Source of the DNA: Martinezella lusitana
Lineage (GTDB): Bacteria; Pseudomonadota; Alphaproteobacteria; Rhizobiales; Rhizobiaceae
Assembly: GCF_010668395.1 (NCBI RefSeq)
Contig: NZ_WUEY01000001.1
Location: forward strand, 496,001-560,000
Direction: 5' to 3'
DNA: 64,000 bases
Positions 49,639-58,556 of this stretch are shown here, piece after piece (position 1 is the first letter of the stretch; each line of letters starts with the position of its first letter). The notes under the pieces are model-generated. The model was not told the origin of the DNA. It ran no database searches and saw nothing but the letters and a program-made list of their open reading frames with translations. A program made the position numbers and the translations under genes.

Positions 49639-50512
49639 ATAATGCCGCCTTCCGCAGTCTCTTATGGAGCGGGGCAGCATTGCGCCACCGCCCTTAGGTT
49701 CTTCGCCATAGCATGACAATCGCGCCCGTTGTCCCAAGCCGCGCCGCATACCGGTTCATCAGCCACGCCCGGCCAACGGGCTTTACAGAAACACTATGGC
49801 GAAAACCGCTCTTCAAAGCAGTCTTCGTCCTGGCATCTGCAACTGGAGCAGTAGTCGGCCCTCGTATTCCGACTGGCTGCCCCGATGGCTGTCAATTTTT
49901 CTCCCCTCCCCGCAGCCGCGCCATTGGCTTAGGCTGCAAAGGACAGACAAGCTTCCTCGCTCCGCAAGCGTTGCCGCTTTCGGGTTTAACTCGTCAACTG
50001 TTTGAAAAAACGGAGCTGAACTGCTCCGCCACAAGAGGCAAAACCACCCACGCCGTCTTGAGTGACGGTGTTTTGCCGAAGCCGTTTAAGGTGAGATCCG
50101 CGCCCCTTGTTGAAATGCATTTAGGCAGGATCGAGGGCAGATATCAACGATGAATTTTACACAAAATTAAGAGGCGGCCATTGACTCCGGAGGCCGTTTT
50201 TGACTGTCACACGGCCTTCAAAAAAGAATCGCTTTTGAATCAAAGAGATTCCCGTCGAACGCGATTCCCACAGCTTTCAAAACAAAAAAAATAAAAAAAC
50301 CCTTGACTCAGTTGTGAGCCGGCAATGCGTCACGCAGATAACCAACCGCTGAGATATCCTGTCGTAACCCGTTGTTTTTATACATATATTTCTGTCACTT
50401 CATTGACATGATCGATCGGCCATTTTTGGTAATGCGGCAATTTTTTGGCAGAATCCAAAAAGCCCGGCGCAAGGCCGGGCTTAAGAGTAACGACTAAATC
50501 GTTAATAGAAAA
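49639..50512. other. dnaA-rpsT intergenic region (874 bases), GANTC cluster and hairpins
   Basis: No convincing gene is present. The right half is AT-rich. Six GANTC sites lie within 127 bases (50183-50309), with another at 50451, while positions 49639-50182 have none. Hairpin candidates include a GGCC-arm hairpin at about 50173-50196 followed by T5 on the + strand and by a T-rich stretch on the minus strand. A further minus-strand hairpin at about 50303-50318 precedes a T-rich run of about 20 bases. The dnaA promoter must lie somewhere here. A 146-aa open frame at 49713-50153 has no family similarity. Confidence 0.65.
50460..50482 (-). terminator. Intrinsic terminator of rpsT
   Basis: On the minus strand a perfect 9-bp stem (AAGCCCGGC with GCCGGGCTT, loop CTTGC) is followed by TTTTTGGATT. 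It ends the rpsT transcript 31 bases after the stop and isolates the dnaA leader. Confidence 0.88.
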
Positions 50513-50788
50513 TTATGCGGTCGGGGCCGAAAGGGCCTTCACACGCTTGGCAAGGCGCGAAACCTTGCGGGAAGCGGTGTTGGCGTGAAGCACGCCCTTG
50601 GTCGCTGCGCGGGCCAGTTCCGGCTGTGCGGCGAGGAAAGCTGCCTTTGCAAGATCCGCATTACCCGATGCGATGGCTTCTTCGACCTGACGGACGAAAG
50701 TGCGAACGCGCGAGCGACGAGCCTTGTTGACTTCGGTGCGGCGGACGATCTTGCGGGTCGCTTTTTTCGCCGAGGTAGTATTGGCCAT
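50513..50788 (-). CDS. rpsT: 30S ribosomal protein S20
   Basis: S20 binds 16S rRNA and helps assemble the 30S body. The 91-residue protein is very basic and helical: [20 protein letters not shown] at the start, [15 protein letters not shown], and [20 protein letters not shown] at the end. I start at ATG 50788, with AGAGAGG upstream; a longer open frame beyond it is a shadow. It is a single-gene transcript with its own terminator, upstream of dnaA as in many alphaproteobacteria. Confidence 0.96.
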   Translation of the reverse strand: MANTTSAKKATRKIVRRTEVNKARRSRVRTFVRQVEEAIASGNADLAKAAFLAAQPELARAATKGVLHANTASRKVSRLAKRVKALSAPTA

Positions 50789-50981
50789 GTATGCCTCTCT
50801 TAGAATTCGAACATAACTCCGCTTTTGCAGCGCGGGCCCTGCGGCCACTTCATCCAGCAATGCGGGAGCAATTGCGGAAAACCAGAGCGGCTTTCCAAAC
50901 TGTGGCGGGCATATAACCGGAATGAGCCGCGGCGTCAACGCGGATTCTCTCCAAGCCCGCGTAATTCCGGAATCTTGGCCT

Positions 50982-51755
50982 TCACCGGTTCTTGAAAGAC
51001 GGCTTGCGCTTCTCGACGAAGGCGGCCATGCCTTCCTTCTGATCCTCCGTGGCGAACAGGCTATGAAACAGGCGGCGCTCGAAGCGCAGCCCTTCTTCGA
51101 GCGTGGTTTCCAGAGCGCGGTGCACCGCCTCCTTGGCCATAAGCACGGAAGGGCGGGAATGGGAGGCAATCTTGGCGGCGGCGGCCAATGCCTCGTCGAG
51201 CAGCTTGTCGGCCGGCACGACGCGCGCCACAAGGCCGGAACGTTCCGCCTCCGCCGCATCCATCATCCGGCCGGTCAGCACCAGATCCATCGCCTTCGCC
51301 TTGCCGACGGCGCGCGTCAGGCGCTGGGAGCCGCCCATGCCCGGAATGACGCCGAGCGTGATTTCCGGCTGGCCGAACTTCGCCGTCTCCGAGGCTATGA
51401 TGAAATCGCACATCATCGCCAGCTCGCAGCCACCCCCGAGGGCAAAGCCGCTGACCGCGGCGATGACCGGCTTGCGCGCTTTGGCGATCTCTTCCCAGCC
51501 GCTGAAGAAATCATTCTTGTAGGCATCGACGAAATCGAGCGACTGCATTTCCTTGATATCGGCGCCGGCGGCGAAGGCCTTCTCGGAGCCCGTGAGCACG
51601 ATCGCGCCGATGGCGTCATCGAGGTGAAGGGCGGCATAGGCCTGCTTCAGTTCGGCCAGCACGGTGGAATTCAGGGCGTTCAGCGCCTGAGGCCGGTTGA
51701 GCCGCACGAGGGCGACGGCCCCATGTGTTTCGACGATGAGGGTTTCGTAAGCCAC
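50982..51755 (-). CDS. Enoyl-CoA hydratase/isomerase family protein
   Basis: This 257-residue crotonase-fold protein hydrates enoyl-CoA in fatty-acid or related oxidation. The oxyanion-hole motif [11 protein letters not shown] and the catalytic glutamates are seen in [15 protein letters not shown] and [19 protein letters not shown] (Glu at E in PEI). The closest recognisable match is the short-chain enoyl-CoA hydratase (EchA/FadB1 type). The start is GTG 51755 with AGGGAGAGACAA upstream. It is 16 bases after mutM on the same strand, the mutM-ech-rpsT order being conserved in rhizobia. Confidence 0.9.
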   Translation of the reverse strand: MAYETLIVETHGAVALVRLNRPQALNALNSTVLAELKQAYAALHLDDAIGAIVLTGSEKAFAAGADIKEMQSLDFVDAYKNDFFSGWEEIAKARKPVIAAVSGFALGGGCELAMMCDFIIASETAKFGQPEITLGVIPGMGGSQRLTRAVGKAKAMDLVLTGRMMDAAEAERSGLVARVVPADKLLDEALAAAAKIASHSRPSVLMAKEAVHRALETTLEEGLRFERRLFHSLFATEDQKEGMAAFVEKRKPSFKNR

Positions 51756-51771
51756 TTGTCTCTCCCTTCAA

Positions 51772-52662
51772 TCAGTTTTGGCAGGCGGCGCAATAGAAAG
51801 AAGAGCGCCCTGCCTGGACGATGCGACCGACCGTACCGCCGCAACCCGGCGTGCCGCAAGGCTGCGCCTCGCGATCGTAGACGGAAAAGGAATGCTGGAA
51901 GTAACCGAGCGAGCCATCCGTCTGGATATGGTCGCGGAGCGACGAGCCGCCTGCGGCGATCGCATCGGCAATCACCTCGCGTATGGCGTCGACCAGTCTC
52001 AGCAGCGCCTCCGCCGGCTTGCCGCCATCGGCTACCAGCGTGCCGGCGGCGCGCAGCGGCGACAGATGCGAGCGCCACAGCGCCTCGCAAACATATATGT
52101 TGCCGAGACCGGCGATGTTCTTCTGATCCAGCAGAGCGCTCTTCAGCGGCTGCGCCTTGCCGGCAAAGCGCCTGGCCAGATAATCGGCGTCGAGCTCGTT
52201 GCCTGTGGGTTCGGGGCCAAGATCCCGAAAGAAGGGATGGCTAACCATATCGGCCCGCCTGACGATATCCATGAAGCCGAAGCGGCGCGGGTCATTGTAG
52301 ATGACGCGCGCGTCACCGCCCGCGCCCGCCAGATGAAAGACGACATGATCGTGCTTTTCGTCCTTCGAGCGAGGATAGTGAAAGGCGCCCGGCGTTCCCG
52401 CCGGCGGACCGGCCTCGACCCGGAACGAACCGGACATGCCGAGATGCGAGACGATCGTCATGCCGTCGTCGAGATCGATCAGCAGGTATTTGGCGCGGCG
52501 CGACAGCGACGTGATGCCGCGCCCCGCGGCCATGCGGGCGAAATCGGCCGGGAACGGGAAGCGCAGATCGTTGCGGCGCAGCTCCAGCTCCCTCAGAACA
52601 GCGCCCTCCATGGAAGGCGCCAATCCTCGCTTGACGGTTTCGACCTCTGGTAATTCCGGCAT
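51772..52662 (-). CDS. mutM: Formamidopyrimidine-DNA glycosylase
   Basis: MutM (Fpg) removes 8-oxoguanine and formamidopyrimidine and nicks the DNA. The 296-residue protein begins [14 protein letters not shown] with the catalytic N-terminal Pro and Glu, has the middle helix-two-turn-helix ([20 protein letters not shown], shown as [14 protein letters not shown]), and ends in a zinc finger with [18 protein letters not shown] and CAACQN. It diverges from ubiE, with a 247-base gap that carries a palindromic repeat. Confidence 0.97.
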   Translation of the reverse strand: MPELPEVETVKRGLAPSMEGAVLRELELRRNDLRFPFPADFARMAAGRGITSLSRRAKYLLIDLDDGMTIVSHLGMSGSFRVEAGPPAGTPGAFHYPRSKDEKHDHVVFHLAGAGGDARVIYNDPRRFGFMDIVRRADMVSHPFFRDLGPEPTGNELDADYLARRFAGKAQPLKSALLDQKNIAGLGNIYVCEALWRSHLSPLRAAGTLVADGGKPAEALLRLVDAIREVIADAIAAGGSSLRDHIQTDGSLGYFQHSFSVYDREAQPCGTPGCGGTVGRIVQAGRSSFYCAACQN

Positions 52663-52785
52663 GGCTATCCATCTTTATGTTTCAACCGCTTATGATCTGA
52701 GCTATAGCCCAAGGCGTTGCGGCTGGTGATCTGGCTGATGAGATAGCGTGGCAAACGTGATTTCGCTATGGTCCGCCGCTGAATA

Positions 52786-52890
52786 CTGCGTAATTCCTGA
52801 AATCGGAAACGATCCAAGGATAAAATTACGCAGCGGATTTAAAGTGCTACAGCGACCTTTGCGCGTCACATTATGACGCGCGGCGCTGTC
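52786..52890. repeat. Mosaic palindromic intergenic repeat in the ubiE leader
   Basis: Three nested inverted repeats are present. CTGCGTAATT (52786-52795) pairs with AATTACGCAG (52824-52833). ACAGCG (52849-52854) pairs with CGCTGT (52884-52889). GCGCGTCA (52861-52868) pairs with TGACGCGC (52874-52881). The wording (TTTAAAGTGCTACAGCG, GACGCGC...GCGCTGT) matches a high-copy intergenic element that I recall from Rhizobium genomes. It ends 20 bases before the ubiE start, so it may be transcribed in the ubiE leader. Confidence 0.65.
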
Positions 52891-52909
52891 GTGTAACGGA
52901 GTTGAGCCG

Positions 52910-53686
52910 ATGGCAGACAGCCGCACCTCCGCCGATGGCGGCATGGAAACATCCTATGGCTTCCGCGAAGTGGCCGATGGCGAAAAGCAAGGCCTCGTCA
53001 ACGAGGTGTTCCACAAGGTCGCCAAGCGCTACGACGTCATGAACGACGTCATGTCGATGGGCATGCATCGCGCCTGGAAGGACGCGATGATATCGGCACT
53101 CAATCCGCGCAAGGATCCGTCTTACAAGACTCTCGATGTCGCCGGCGGCACGGGCGATATCGCCTTCCGCATCGTCGAAGCCTCGAACCGGCTGGCGCAT
53201 GCGACCGTGCTCGACATCAACGGCTCGATGCTCGCCGTCGGCGCCGAGCGTGCAGCGAAGAAGAAGCTTTCCGACAATCTGACCTTCGTCGAGGCCAACG
53301 CCGAGGAGCTGCCCTTCGAGGCCAATTCGTTCGACGCCTATACGATCGCCTTCGGCATCCGCAACGTGCCGCATATCGACGTCGCGCTGAAGGAAGCCTA
53401 TCGGGTTCTCAAGCGGGGAGGCCGGCTGTTGGTGCTCGAATTCTCCGAAGTCGACCTGCCGCTGCTCGACCGCGTCTACGATTCCTGGTCGTTCAACGCC
53501 ATTCCGAAGTTCGGCAAGGCGATCACAGGCGACGCCGAGCCCTACCAGTATCTGGTGGAATCGATCCGCAAGTTCCCGAACCAGCAGGACTTCGCAACGA
53601 TGATCCGCGAGGCCGGCTTCTCGCGCGTGAGCTTCACCAACTACACCGGCGGTATCGCTGCGCTTCACTCCGGCTGGAAACTCTGA
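52910..53686 (+). CDS. ubiE: Ubiquinone/menaquinone biosynthesis C-methyltransferase UbiE
   Basis: UbiE C-methylates the demethylated ubiquinone precursor (DDMQ) in the membrane-associated pathway. The 258-residue protein has the SAM loop [14 protein letters not shown] near residue 72, [20 protein letters not shown] near residue 42, and the family motif [25 protein letters not shown] (segment [21 protein letters not shown]). CGGAG precedes the ATG. It is followed by ubiB after 62 bases, a pair for ubiquinone synthesis. Confidence 0.95.
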   Translation: MADSRTSADGGMETSYGFREVADGEKQGLVNEVFHKVAKRYDVMNDVMSMGMHRAWKDAMISALNPRKDPSYKTLDVAGGTGDIAFRIVEASNRLAHATVLDINGSMLAVGAERAAKKKLSDNLTFVEANAEELPFEANSFDAYTIAFGIRNVPHIDVALKEAYRVLKRGGRLLVLEFSEVDLPLLDRVYDSWSFNAIPKFGKAITGDAEPYQYLVESIRKFPNQQDFATMIREAGFSRVSFTNYTGGIAALHSGWKL

Positions 53687-53748
53687 AGCATGGTATCGAG
53701 CCATCCGATGCGGCTGACGGCCTCCGCTCCCCGAGACCTTGAGACGCT

Positions 53749-55323
53749 ATGAGTGCTTTCAGTGCATATTTAGGCCTCGTCCGGGTCGGCTGGGTGCTTG
53801 TGCGCGAAGGCGTGGTCACGGCGCTCCCGTCCGAAGGGCTGCCGCCCTCCGTCAGCCTGGCCAAATCCTTCGTCAGCATCTTCGCGCGCAGAAAGGCGAA
53901 GAGCCAGGCCCGCAGCGACCGGCTTGCCAAGGCGGTCGAGCGGCTCGGACCATCCTATGTGAAGATCGGCCAGTTCCTGGCGACGCGCCCGGATGTGGTC
54001 GGCGTCGACATGGCCAACGACCTGTCGCAGCTTCAGGACCGCATGGCCTTCTTTCCGCACGAGACGGCGACGGCGGCGATCGAAGCCTCGCTCGGCCGGC
54101 GGATCGACGATCTCTACGTGAAATTTGGCGAGCCGATCGCCGCGGCTTCCATAGCACAGGTCCATCCGGCCGAAGTCGATACGGCCGAAGGCCGCAAACG
54201 CGTCGCCGTCAAGGTTGTACGGCCGGGCGTGCGTCAGCGCTTCTCCAACGATATCAAGGCGATGTATCTCGTCGCGGGGATGCAGGAGCGCTTCATGCCC
54301 TCCAGCCGCCGCCTTCGACCGGTGGAAGTGACGAAGACGCTCGAGCAGACCACGAAGGTCGAGATGGATCTGCGGCTGGAAGCGGCCGCGCTCTCCGAGA
54401 TCGCCGAAAATACCGAGAAGGATCCGGGCTTCCGCGTTCCAAAGGTCGACTGGGAACGCACGGGGCGCGACGTCATCACCATGGAGTGGATCGACGGCGT
54501 GAAGATGTCCGACGTCGAGGGGCTGAAGGCCGCCGGGCACGATCTCAACGCGCTTGCCGACACGCTGATCCAGTCCTTCCTTCGCCACACCCTGCGCGAC
54601 GGCTTCTTCCATGCCGACATGCATCCCGGCAATCTCTTCGTCGATCCAACAGGCATGATCGTCGCCGTCGACATGGGCATCGTCGGCCGCCTTGGAAACA
54701 AGGAACGCCGTTTCCTCGCCGAAATCCTCTACGGCTTCATCACCCGCGACTATATCCGGGTGGCCGAAGTGCATTTCGAAGCCGGCTATGTGCCTGCCCA
54801 TCACAATACGGAGAGTTTTGCCCAGGCCATCCGGGCGATCGGCGAGCCGATCCACGGACAGCCGGCCGAAACCATCTCCATGGGCAAGCTTTTGACCCTG
54901 CTCTTCGAAGTGACCGAACTGTTCGATATGGAAACACGGCCCGAGCTCGTCATGCTGCAGAAGACCATGGTCGTGGTCGAAGGCGTGTCACGGATGCTCA
55001 ATCCGCGCTTCAACATGTGGAAGGCCTCGGAGCCGGTCGTCGGCGACTGGATCCGCACCAACCTCGGGCCGAAGCGGATCATGACCGATCTGCGCGATGG
55101 CTTGAAAGCGGCCGTGAAGCTTGCCGAGGCAGCGCCAGAGATCGCCGCCAAGACCGAAAAGTTCCATCACGAGCTGCTGCACATGAGCGAAAACGGCCTG
55201 CGATTCGACCCGCAGACGGCGGAGGCGATCGGCAGGGCCGAAGCCAAACACAGCCGCTCCGGCCGTTTCGCGCTATGGATCATCGCGCTGGCGCTTCTCT
55301 ACATCGCCTGGCATTTGAGCTGA
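53749..55323 (+). CDS. ubiB: Atypical kinase UbiB (ubiquinone biosynthesis)
   Basis: UbiB is an ABC1/ADCK-family kinase-like ATPase needed for ubiquinone synthesis, probably by moving lipid precursors. The 524-residue protein has the KxGQ motif as LGPSYVKIGQFLATRPDV near residue 75, the Ala-rich nucleotide loop as AAASIAQVHPAE near residue 128, and the catalytic FHADMHPGNLFVD near residue 287. A C-terminal membrane helix (ALWIIALALLYIAWHLS) anchors it. It follows ubiE by 62 bases and is the last housekeeping gene before the catabolic island. Confidence 0.95.
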   Translation: MSAFSAYLGLVRVGWVLVREGVVTALPSEGLPPSVSLAKSFVSIFARRKAKSQARSDRLAKAVERLGPSYVKIGQFLATRPDVVGVDMANDLSQLQDRMAFFPHETATAAIEASLGRRIDDLYVKFGEPIAAASIAQVHPAEVDTAEGRKRVAVKVVRPGVRQRFSNDIKAMYLVAGMQERFMPSSRRLRPVEVTKTLEQTTKVEMDLRLEAAALSEIAENTEKDPGFRVPKVDWERTGRDVITMEWIDGVKMSDVEGLKAAGHDLNALADTLIQSFLRHTLRDGFFHADMHPGNLFVDPTGMIVAVDMGIVGRLGNKERRFLAEILYGFITRDYIRVAEVHFEAGYVPAHHNTESFAQAIRAIGEPIHGQPAETISMGKLLTLLFEVTELFDMETRPELVMLQKTMVVVEGVSRMLNPRFNMWKASEPVVGDWIRTNLGPKRIMTDLRDGLKAAVKLAEAAPEIAAKTEKFHHELLHMSENGLRFDPQTAEAIGRAEAKHSRSGRFALWIIALALLYIAWHLS

Positions 55324-55496
55324 CCCGCAGAGCTTCCCCGCACCCATGCATCCGTGCGTGCCGCCGCCGCCGATGCATGGCGCCTTGCCGTGCCTGCCTT
55401 TCGCCTCCACGAAGCTATATAACCCGACAAACACAGAGTTGCGCCGTGGCCTGACTCGCCCCAGAATTCACGTCACACGCCACCCGTCAAGGTGTT

Positions 55497-55521
55497 CGCC
55501 ATTTGGGATATCCCATTGGCG
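55497..55521. promoter_or_regulatory. Palindromic operator candidate for the catabolic island
   Basis: A perfect 12-bp palindrome TGGGATATCCCA (55504-55515) is flanked by CGCCA and TTGGCG, which extend the dyad with a one-base offset. It lies 42-66 bases before the lyase start, where a promoter is expected. The form suits a GntR-, LacI- or IclR-type regulator. No regulator gene of the island is in the window. Confidence 0.55.
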
Positions 55522-55562
55522 ATAAGGCTCGCATAGCCTTGCGAAAAAGGAGAACAACAGAC

Positions 55563-57146
55563 ATGGAGCGTCAGAAAGCCGGCATCGAACTGACCGGGCA
55601 ACCCCTGGGGTTCAGCGACCTGGTGCGGATCGGCGCGGGCGCCGCGCTGCCATCGGCGTCGGAAAGCGGCATGGCGCGCGTGCGGATAGCACGGGGCATT
55701 CTCGAAAACACGATCCAGTCCGGCCTGCCGGTCTACGGCTCCACAACGGGCGTCGGCGCCATGAAGGATGTCGAGTGGTCTCCTGAGGATCTCGATGCGT
55801 TCAATCTCGGCCTCGTGCGCGCCCATCATTTCGGCACGGGCTCGCCCTTCTCCATGTCTGTCGTGCGCAATGCCATGGCGATCCGCGTCAATACGGCCCT
55901 CACCGGTCAGGTCGGTTGCTCGCAGGAATTGATCGAAGCCTATCTGCAGCTGCTTGGCGCCGATGTCATTCCCGTCGTAAGGCGCACGGGCTCGATCGGC
56001 TGCGCGGATATCGGCCTGATGGGCCAGATCGGCGCGGTCCTGACCGGCGTCGGCGAGGCCGTCTATCGTGGCCGCCGCATGCAGGCTGCCGATGCGTTCG
56101 ACGCCGCCGGCATCGCCCCGGTGCGGATGCTGCCCCGCGACAGCCTGGCCTCGCTCAGCGTCAACGCCGTCAGCTTCGCCGCCGCCGCCGAGACCACCCG
56201 CAACGCCGCCTCCTCGATCCGCGTGCTGCTGGCGACCGGCATGATGGCCGCCGGCGCGCTCGGCGCCTCGCGCGATCCCTGGATTTCCGTGCGCCATGTC
56301 GGCACCGCCCGCGAAGCCTTGATCGGCGCCTGGCTCTGCAACGCCTCGGAAGAATGGCCCTGGCCGGTCGCAACCCATGTGCAGGATCCGCTGAGCCTGC
56401 GCATGATGGCCCAGGTTTTCGGCGCCGTCATCGAGAACCTCCTGACGGCCGGGCACAAGATTCTCGCCGCCACCGGCCGCTCGGACGACAATCCCGTCAT
56501 CGTCGACGGCCGCGTTATGACGTCCGGGGGGTCTCTTCCGCTCGATGTCACGGTGCTCCTGGAAGGCGCCGTCATCTGCATGGCCCATGCCGCGCGCAAC
56601 GCCTTCAATCGCTGCGTCTTGCTCGGCAACGGCCAGCGGCGCGGCCTGCCCGTCAACCTCGTGCCGGAAGGCAAGATCGCCACGGGCTTCGGCCCGATCA
56701 TCAAGCTTGCCGGCGAGATCTTCTCGCGCGTGCTCTCCATGTCCAACCCGGTCTCGGCGCAGTCGCTGGTCGTCGCGGGGGGAATGGAGGACGAAGCCGC
56801 CTTCCTGCCGCTTGTCATCGAACGCTTCGAGCGGCAGATGCGGGCACTCAAGCGTCTGGCGGCTCTGGAAGCCCTGCTTTCGGCCCAGGCGATCGACATT
56901 CTCGGCGACAAGCCGGAGGGCGTGGCGCGCATGCTCTATGACGTCGTGCGCAAGCATGCGGATTTCTATGTCGTCGACCGGCCCCTTTCGGCCGAAGTCG
57001 AGGCGATCGAAGAGGAACTTGCTTCCGAGGCCTTCGTCTCGGAAATGATCGCCCACAAGCCGATCCTCGCCTATGATGACTTCTTCGCGCTCGGCACGCT
57101 GGAGCGGGTCGAAGAGCGGCTCTATCACGACACCATCGCTATCTGA
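55563..57146 (+). CDS. HAL/PAL-fold lyase lacking the MIO triad (ergothionase candidate)
   Basis: This 527-residue protein belongs to the aromatic amino-acid lyase superfamily (histidine ammonia-lyase). LPVYGSTTGVGA near residue 57 replaces HAL YGxxTGFG. Where HAL has GSVG-Ala-Ser-Gly-D (forming the MIO electrophile), this has GSIG-Cys-Ala-Asp-I (C147-A148-D149), so canonical MIO cannot form. Conserved later segments are HVQDPLSLRM, SDDNPVI and an RNAFNR helix. A lyase without MIO suits a substrate with a better leaving group such as trimethylamine, as with ergothionase. AAAAAGGAG precedes the ATG. First gene of a hydantoinase-carbamoyl hydrolase-DUF917-urocanase cluster. Confidence 0.75.
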   Translation: MERQKAGIELTGQPLGFSDLVRIGAGAALPSASESGMARVRIARGILENTIQSGLPVYGSTTGVGAMKDVEWSPEDLDAFNLGLVRAHHFGTGSPFSMSVVRNAMAIRVNTALTGQVGCSQELIEAYLQLLGADVIPVVRRTGSIGCADIGLMGQIGAVLTGVGEAVYRGRRMQAADAFDAAGIAPVRMLPRDSLASLSVNAVSFAAAAETTRNAASSIRVLLATGMMAAGALGASRDPWISVRHVGTAREALIGAWLCNASEEWPWPVATHVQDPLSLRMMAQVFGAVIENLLTAGHKILAATGRSDDNPVIVDGRVMTSGGSLPLDVTVLLEGAVICMAHAARNAFNRCVLLGNGQRRGLPVNLVPEGKIATGFGPIIKLAGEIFSRVLSMSNPVSAQSLVVAGGMEDEAAFLPLVIERFERQMRALKRLAALEALLSAQAIDILGDKPEGVARMLYDVVRKHADFYVVDRPLSAEVEAIEEELASEAFVSEMIAHKPILAYDDFFALGTLERVEERLYHDTIAI

Positions 57147-57173
57147 ACCAACCGACGAGCGGAGAGACTGTAC

Positions 57174-58556
57174 ATGGCCGATTTCGATCTTGTTCTGCAA
57201 GGCACCGTGGTTTTGCCTGAACGCATCGTGGAAGCCGGCTACGTCGCCGTGCGTGACGGCAAGATCGCCGAGGTCGGCATCGGCGTGCCGCCGGCGGCGC
57301 GCGAGAGGCATCTGCTCGGCAAGGCGCTGATCCTGCCCGGCGCCATCGATGCGCAGGTCCACTCCCTCTCCCAGAAGGATCAGGAGGATTTCATCTGGTC
57401 GACGCGCTCGGCAGCGGCAGGCGGCGTCACCACCATCGTCGACATGCCCTATGACGAAGGCAATCTCGTCTGCTCAGCAGCGGCGGTTAAGAAGAAGATC
57501 GACCATGCAGCCCCGCAGGCGCGCGTCGATTTTGCCCTTTATGGCACCATCGATCCGGAAGAAGGCCCGGCCCGCATCGCCGAGATGGTGGAAGCCGGCG
57601 TTTCGGCGTTCAAATTCTCCACCTTCGGCACCGATCCCAAGCGTTTTCCGCGCATTCCGCCCGCCCTGCTCGACGCCTGCTTCGGCGCGATCGCACCAAC
57701 GGGCCTGACAGCGGGCGTCCACAACGAGGATGACGAAGCGGTCCGCACCTATATGGAGCAGGTCAAGGCCAGCGGCGTCACCGACTACCGCGCTCACGGC
57801 CTCTCGCGTCCGCCGATCACCGAGCTGCTCGCCATGCACACGATCTTCGAGACGGGCGCGGATACCGGCTGCCCGGCGCATGTCGTGCATTGCTCGCTCG
57901 GCCGCGGCTACGACATCGCCCGCGCCTATCGCCGCGACGGGTTCGAAGCGACGGTCGAATGCTGCATCCACTATCTGACGCTCGACGAGGAAAACGATGT
58001 GCGGCGTCTCGGCGGCAAGGCGAAAATTAATCCGCCGATCCGCCCGCGCGCCGAAGTGGAAACCTTGTGGCGCAAGGTGGCGGAAGGCAATGTCTGGCTG
58101 GTTTCGACCGACCACGTCAGCTGGTCGGAAGGCCGCAAGAACAATCCGGACATGCTGGCGAACTCTTCCGGCGTGCCGGGACTGGAGGTCATGGTGCCGC
58201 TCTTCGTCAAAGGCGCCCTGGAGCGCGGCGTGCCGCTCACCTGGGCTGCGAAGCTGATGGCGGAAAATCCGGCCAGGCACTTCCGCCTCGATCATATCAA
58301 GGGCGCGCTGACCCCGGGCAAGGACGCCGACATCGTCGTGCTGGAACCGCGCGAAACGGTCTATGACGCAGCCGCAAGCGGCAACAACGTCGTCGGCTGG
58401 AGCCCGTATAACGGCATTCGCCTGCCCTGGACGGTTTCCGCCGCCTACCTTAGAGGCAAGCAGATCACCGAGGGACAGAAGGTGCTGGCCGAACCCGGCT
58501 CCGGCAGCTTCGTCCGCCCCTTGCCTCGCCAAGTTCTTGCCGGAGGAGCAGCCTGA
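57174..58556 (+). CDS. Hydantoinase/dihydropyrimidinase-like amidohydrolase
   Basis: This 460-residue cyclic amidohydrolase belongs to the dihydropyrimidinase/allantoinase group and opens hydantoin rings to N-carbamoyl amino acids. Metal ligands are visible at the family positions: QVH (Q61, H63) in place of HxH, the carboxylated Lys K147 in SAFKFST, H183 in AGVHNEDD, H239 in AHVVHC and D313 in STDHVSW. Gln for the first His occurs in some dihydroorotase-like members. Spacing to its neighbours is small: 27 bases after the lyase and one-base stop/start overlap with the next gene. Hydantoin-5-propionate is the substrate I infer from context. Confidence 0.85.
   Translation: MADFDLVLQGTVVLPERIVEAGYVAVRDGKIAEVGIGVPPAARERHLLGKALILPGAIDAQVHSLSQKDQEDFIWSTRSAAAGGVTTIVDMPYDEGNLVCSAAAVKKKIDHAAPQARVDFALYGTIDPEEGPARIAEMVEAGVSAFKFSTFGTDPKRFPRIPPALLDACFGAIAPTGLTAGVHNEDDEAVRTYMEQVKASGVTDYRAHGLSRPPITELLAMHTIFETGADTGCPAHVVHCSLGRGYDIARAYRRDGFEATVECCIHYLTLDEENDVRRLGGKAKINPPIRPRAEVETLWRKVAEGNVWLVSTDHVSWSEGRKNNPDMLANSSGVPGLEVMVPLFVKGALERGVPLTWAAKLMAENPARHFRLDHIKGALTPGKDADIVVLEPRETVYDAAASGNNVVGWSPYNGIRLPWTVSAAYLRGKQITEGQKVLAEPGSGSFVRPLPRQVLAGGAA

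Noticed and set aside
49713..50153. A 146-aa open frame upstream of dnaA
   Set aside because: No recognisable domain, odd composition, no clear ribosome-binding site, and it covers the region where the dnaA leader is expected.
49639..50512. Chromosomal origin next to dnaA
   Set aside because: No clear TTATNCACA DnaA-box array, and rhizobial oriC is known to sit near hemE, not at dnaA.
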